A stretch of DNA of 29,684 bases. Source: Eubacterium sp. Lineage in GTDB: Bacteria > Bacillota > Clostridia > Oscillospirales > Acutalibacteraceae. This document shows, piece by piece, positions 28,111 through 29,684 of the stretch (position 1 is the stretch's first letter; each line of letters starts with the position of its first letter). The notes under the pieces were generated by a model. It was not told the origin of the DNA and did no database searches. It saw only the letters and a program-made list of their open reading frames with translations. The stretch covers positions 1-29,684 of the forward strand of contig JAIDJS010000335.1 of assembly GCA_029052085.1 (NCBI GenBank), in the 5' to 3' direction. Position numbers and translations under genes: made by a program.

Positions 28111-28731
28111 ATGAAAGAATACAAAACGGTTGAATTTGAAAATTCTGATGAATTTATTGAAAAAAAATCAAGGTTTATTGGTTATGTTAAACCCGTTAAA
28201 ACGCAGGAGGAAGCTGTTTCTTTCATCAATCGTATTAAATCAAAGCACTGGGATGCAACCCACAACGTTTATGCCTATGCTTTGAAGGATAATAATATTC
28301 AGCGCTACAGTGATGACGGAGAACCATCGGGAACTGCCGGTGTACCTGTTCTTGATGTAATTTTAAAAAATAATCTTGTTGATGTTTGTGTTGTTGTAAC
28401 CCGTTACTTTGGTGGAACGCTTCTAGGTGCCGGCGGTCTGGTAAGAGCGTATTCCCATGGCTCTAAAATTGCTGTTGAGTCAGGAAATATTATAACAATG
28501 GCGCCCTGCAAGGTTTTGAATGTTTCGGTAGAATACAGCTTTTATGAAAGATTAAATAGTTTGCTTTCTGATTTTGATGCCAATGTTGAGGATACTGCGT
28601 TTTCGGATAATGTTGCAATTACCTTTTCATTAAAACAGGAAAGGGTAGCGGATTTGCAGAATAAATTAACGGATTTAAGCAATGGTATGTACCAATTCAA
28701 TGAAATCGGCGAAAAATTTGCAAAAATATAA
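28111..28731 (+). CDS. YigZ/IMPACT family protein (UPF0029)
   Basis: This 206-residue protein is a bacterial member of the YigZ/YvyE family, related to the eukaryotic IMPACT/Yih1 translation regulators. The N-terminal domain shows KKSRFIGYVKPV, KHWDATHNVYAYAL, SDDGEPSGTAGVPVL and VVTRYFGGTLLGAGGLVRAYS, all family hallmarks. The C-terminal part (about 135-206) is the smaller ferredoxin-like domain. Its role is not well defined; binding to nucleic acid or the ribosome has been suggested for the family. GAGG lies about six bases before ATG 28111. The gene follows the rpmE terminator by about 20 bases and I see no convincing promoter, so it may depend on read-through. Confidence 0.93.
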   Translation: MKEYKTVEFENSDEFIEKKSRFIGYVKPVKTQEEAVSFINRIKSKHWDATHNVYAYALKDNNIQRYSDDGEPSGTAGVPVLDVILKNNLVDVCVVVTRYFGGTLLGAGGLVRAYSHGSKIAVESGNIITMAPCKVLNVSVEYSFYERLNSLLSDFDANVEDTAFSDNVAITFSLKQERVADLQNKLTDLSNGMYQFNEIGEKFAKI

Positions 28732-28750
28732 CCGCAGAAATATTCTGCGG
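28732..28750. terminator. Bidirectional terminator between convergent genes
   Basis: CCGCAGAA and TTCTGCGG form a perfect 8-bp stem around ATA directly after the yigZ stop and one base from the stop of the minus-strand phosphoesterase. On the minus strand it is followed by a T-rich stretch (TTATATTTTT); the plus-strand T-tract is poor. Confidence 0.8.
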
Positions 28751-28751
28751 C

Positions 28752-29591
28752 TTACTCTTTATTACATATGTTTATAATATTTATTTCGGGATGATTGAAT
28801 AATCGAAGCGGAAATTCCGAATTTCCAAGTCCTCTGCTAATGATAAGCCTTGGCTTTTCCCCGAAGCTTCCGCGTGCATATTTTGGGAACAGACCCTGAC
28901 CCGGGCTGAATACAGGTCCTATAAACGGTAAAATGAATTGTCCGCCATGGGCATGCCCTGAAAGCTGAAGGTCAAAATCGTATTGAGAATAATTGTTTTC
29001 TTTTACATTTTTAAAGTTCTCGGGAAAATGGCTCAAAACAATCTTGAATCCGTTGCATTTTTCAAGTTTGTCAAAATACGGCTTCATATCCTTATAAATG
29101 AATGTTCCATTTTTTCGTGCTTTATAATCTTCAAAGTCTGCCTGGTTTTCATCAAGTCCTAAAACGGTTATTTGGTTTCCGTTTATTATTTCTTCGGAAA
29201 TATCATTCAGCAGAACCGTAAATCCCAGATTGCTTAATTCTTTCATTAAATCATCGAAATAATCAAGTCGTCGTTCATGATTTCCTGTAATATAATAAAC
29301 AGGAGAAATACCTAACAGTTCTTTTCCTATTTCATACATTTTTTCTTTGTTTTTACCGTGGTCATTAATGAAATCACCGGTAATCATAATCATATCCGGT
29401 TTTATTTCTTTAAGCTTTTTAACTACCTTATGAAACGGCTTGGAATGTAAATCCGAAAGCTGGGCGATTTTTAAGCTGCTTTTTATTTTGCTGCTTTCTA
29501 TTCGGTATTCGGTTATGTCTATTTTATTATTCTGATAATAACAAAAAATAATGATGAAAACTATAATCGCTGAAATGAATATATATATCAT
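28752..29591 (-). CDS. Membrane-anchored metallophosphoesterase (YkuE-like)
   Basis: This 279-residue protein is a calcineurin-like metallophosphoesterase with one N-terminal membrane segment (about residues 2-18) and no clear cleavage site, so it is probably anchored at the membrane. The two-metal site is visible: DLH (Asp47, His49), GD (Gly72-Asp73), GNHE (103-106), SHFPEN and SGHAHGGQ near the C-terminal third. Relatives such as YkuE and LpxH-like enzymes hydrolyse phosphomono- or diesters; the substrate here is unknown. I chose ATG at 29591, preceded by AAGAGGTG with six bases between; the GTG at 29600 is within that site. The gene converges on yigZ and has its own promoter. Confidence 0.93.
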   Translation of the reverse strand: MIYIFISAIIVFIIIFCYYQNNKIDITEYRIESSKIKSSLKIAQLSDLHSKPFHKVVKKLKEIKPDMIMITGDFINDHGKNKEKMYEIGKELLGISPVYYITGNHERRLDYFDDLMKELSNLGFTVLLNDISEEIINGNQITVLGLDENQADFEDYKARKNGTFIYKDMKPYFDKLEKCNGFKIVLSHFPENFKNVKENNYSQYDFDLQLSGHAHGGQFILPFIGPVFSPGQGLFPKYARGSFGEKPRLIISRGLGNSEFPLRLFNHPEINIINICNKE

Positions 29592-29609
29592 AAATAACAC
29601 CTCTTTTTG

Positions 29610-29638
29610 ATGATAAACTGTATAAATTATTTAGTCAA
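29610..29638 (-). promoter_or_regulatory. Promoter of the metallophosphoesterase gene
   Basis: Read on the minus strand, TTGACT (29638-29633) and TATCAT (29615-29610) are 17 bases apart. The predicted start near 29603 leaves a leader of only about 12 bases before the ATG, much as for ligA. Confidence 0.8.
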
Positions 29639-29684
29639 GATAAAAATTTTAATATAAATAAAGGAATTATGCACTATATTGCGT

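Noticed and set aside
29669..29684. Start of a plus-strand gene at the right edge (ATG with AAGGA upstream)
   Set aside because: The SD-ATG spacing is only three bases and five codons are visible, too little to support a gene.

Overview
The window looks like a chromosomal segment from a low-GC Firmicute, most likely a gut Clostridia of the Oscillospiraceae/Ruminococcaceae type. The grounds are AT-rich coding DNA with strong AGGAGG/AGGTG ribosome-binding sites, the Gram-positive AddAB recombinase pair, an NAD-dependent ligase, zinc-type L31, a ProX-type tRNA deacylase and M42 peptidases. The lineage is inferred from gene content, not from a database search. No stretch longer than about 110 bases lacks a gene, and I see no tRNA, rRNA, insertion sequence, prophage or CRISPR array.

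Layout. (1) 2-2929: recN, cut at its 5' end by the window edge, then tyrS with a strong terminator (2938-2976). (2) 3029-10389: a co-directional run of ten genes with gaps of 24 bases or less. Its first seven genes (3029-7040) are small and conspicuously AT-rich. They encode three GNAT acetyltransferase domains (one fused to a DUF2441 domain), an S51 peptidase, a nucleotidyltransferase, a Cys-rich orphan and a SpoIIAA/STAS-like protein. The run continues with a cytidine deaminase, a GH31 alpha-glucosidase and a ProX-like deacylase, which have host-like composition. (3) 10473-27757: a clear promoter, then eleven genes with overlaps or gaps of 12 bases or less: ligA, a two-helix membrane protein, murD, two tandem M42 aminopeptidases, a GNAT, a methionine gamma-lyase-like PLP enzyme, DUF2461, a phosphohexomutase, addB and addA. 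(4) 27772-28731: rpmE with its own promoter and terminator, then a YigZ/IMPACT protein. (5) 28752-29591, minus strand: a membrane-anchored metallophosphoesterase, convergent with yigZ across a shared hairpin and driven by its own promoter at the right edge.

How the genes work together. The backbone is housekeeping: break repair (recN, addA, addB, ligA), translation (tyrS, rpmE, proX-like), peptidoglycan precursor synthesis (murD), peptide turnover (two M42 enzymes) and sugar use (GH31, phosphohexomutase). The most unusual part is the AT-rich block at 3029-7040, which collects folds that often modify small molecules or tRNA (acetyl-, nucleotidyl- and possibly ADP-ribosyl-transfer). It could be an acquired modification/detoxification cassette. 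No substrate can be read from the sequence.
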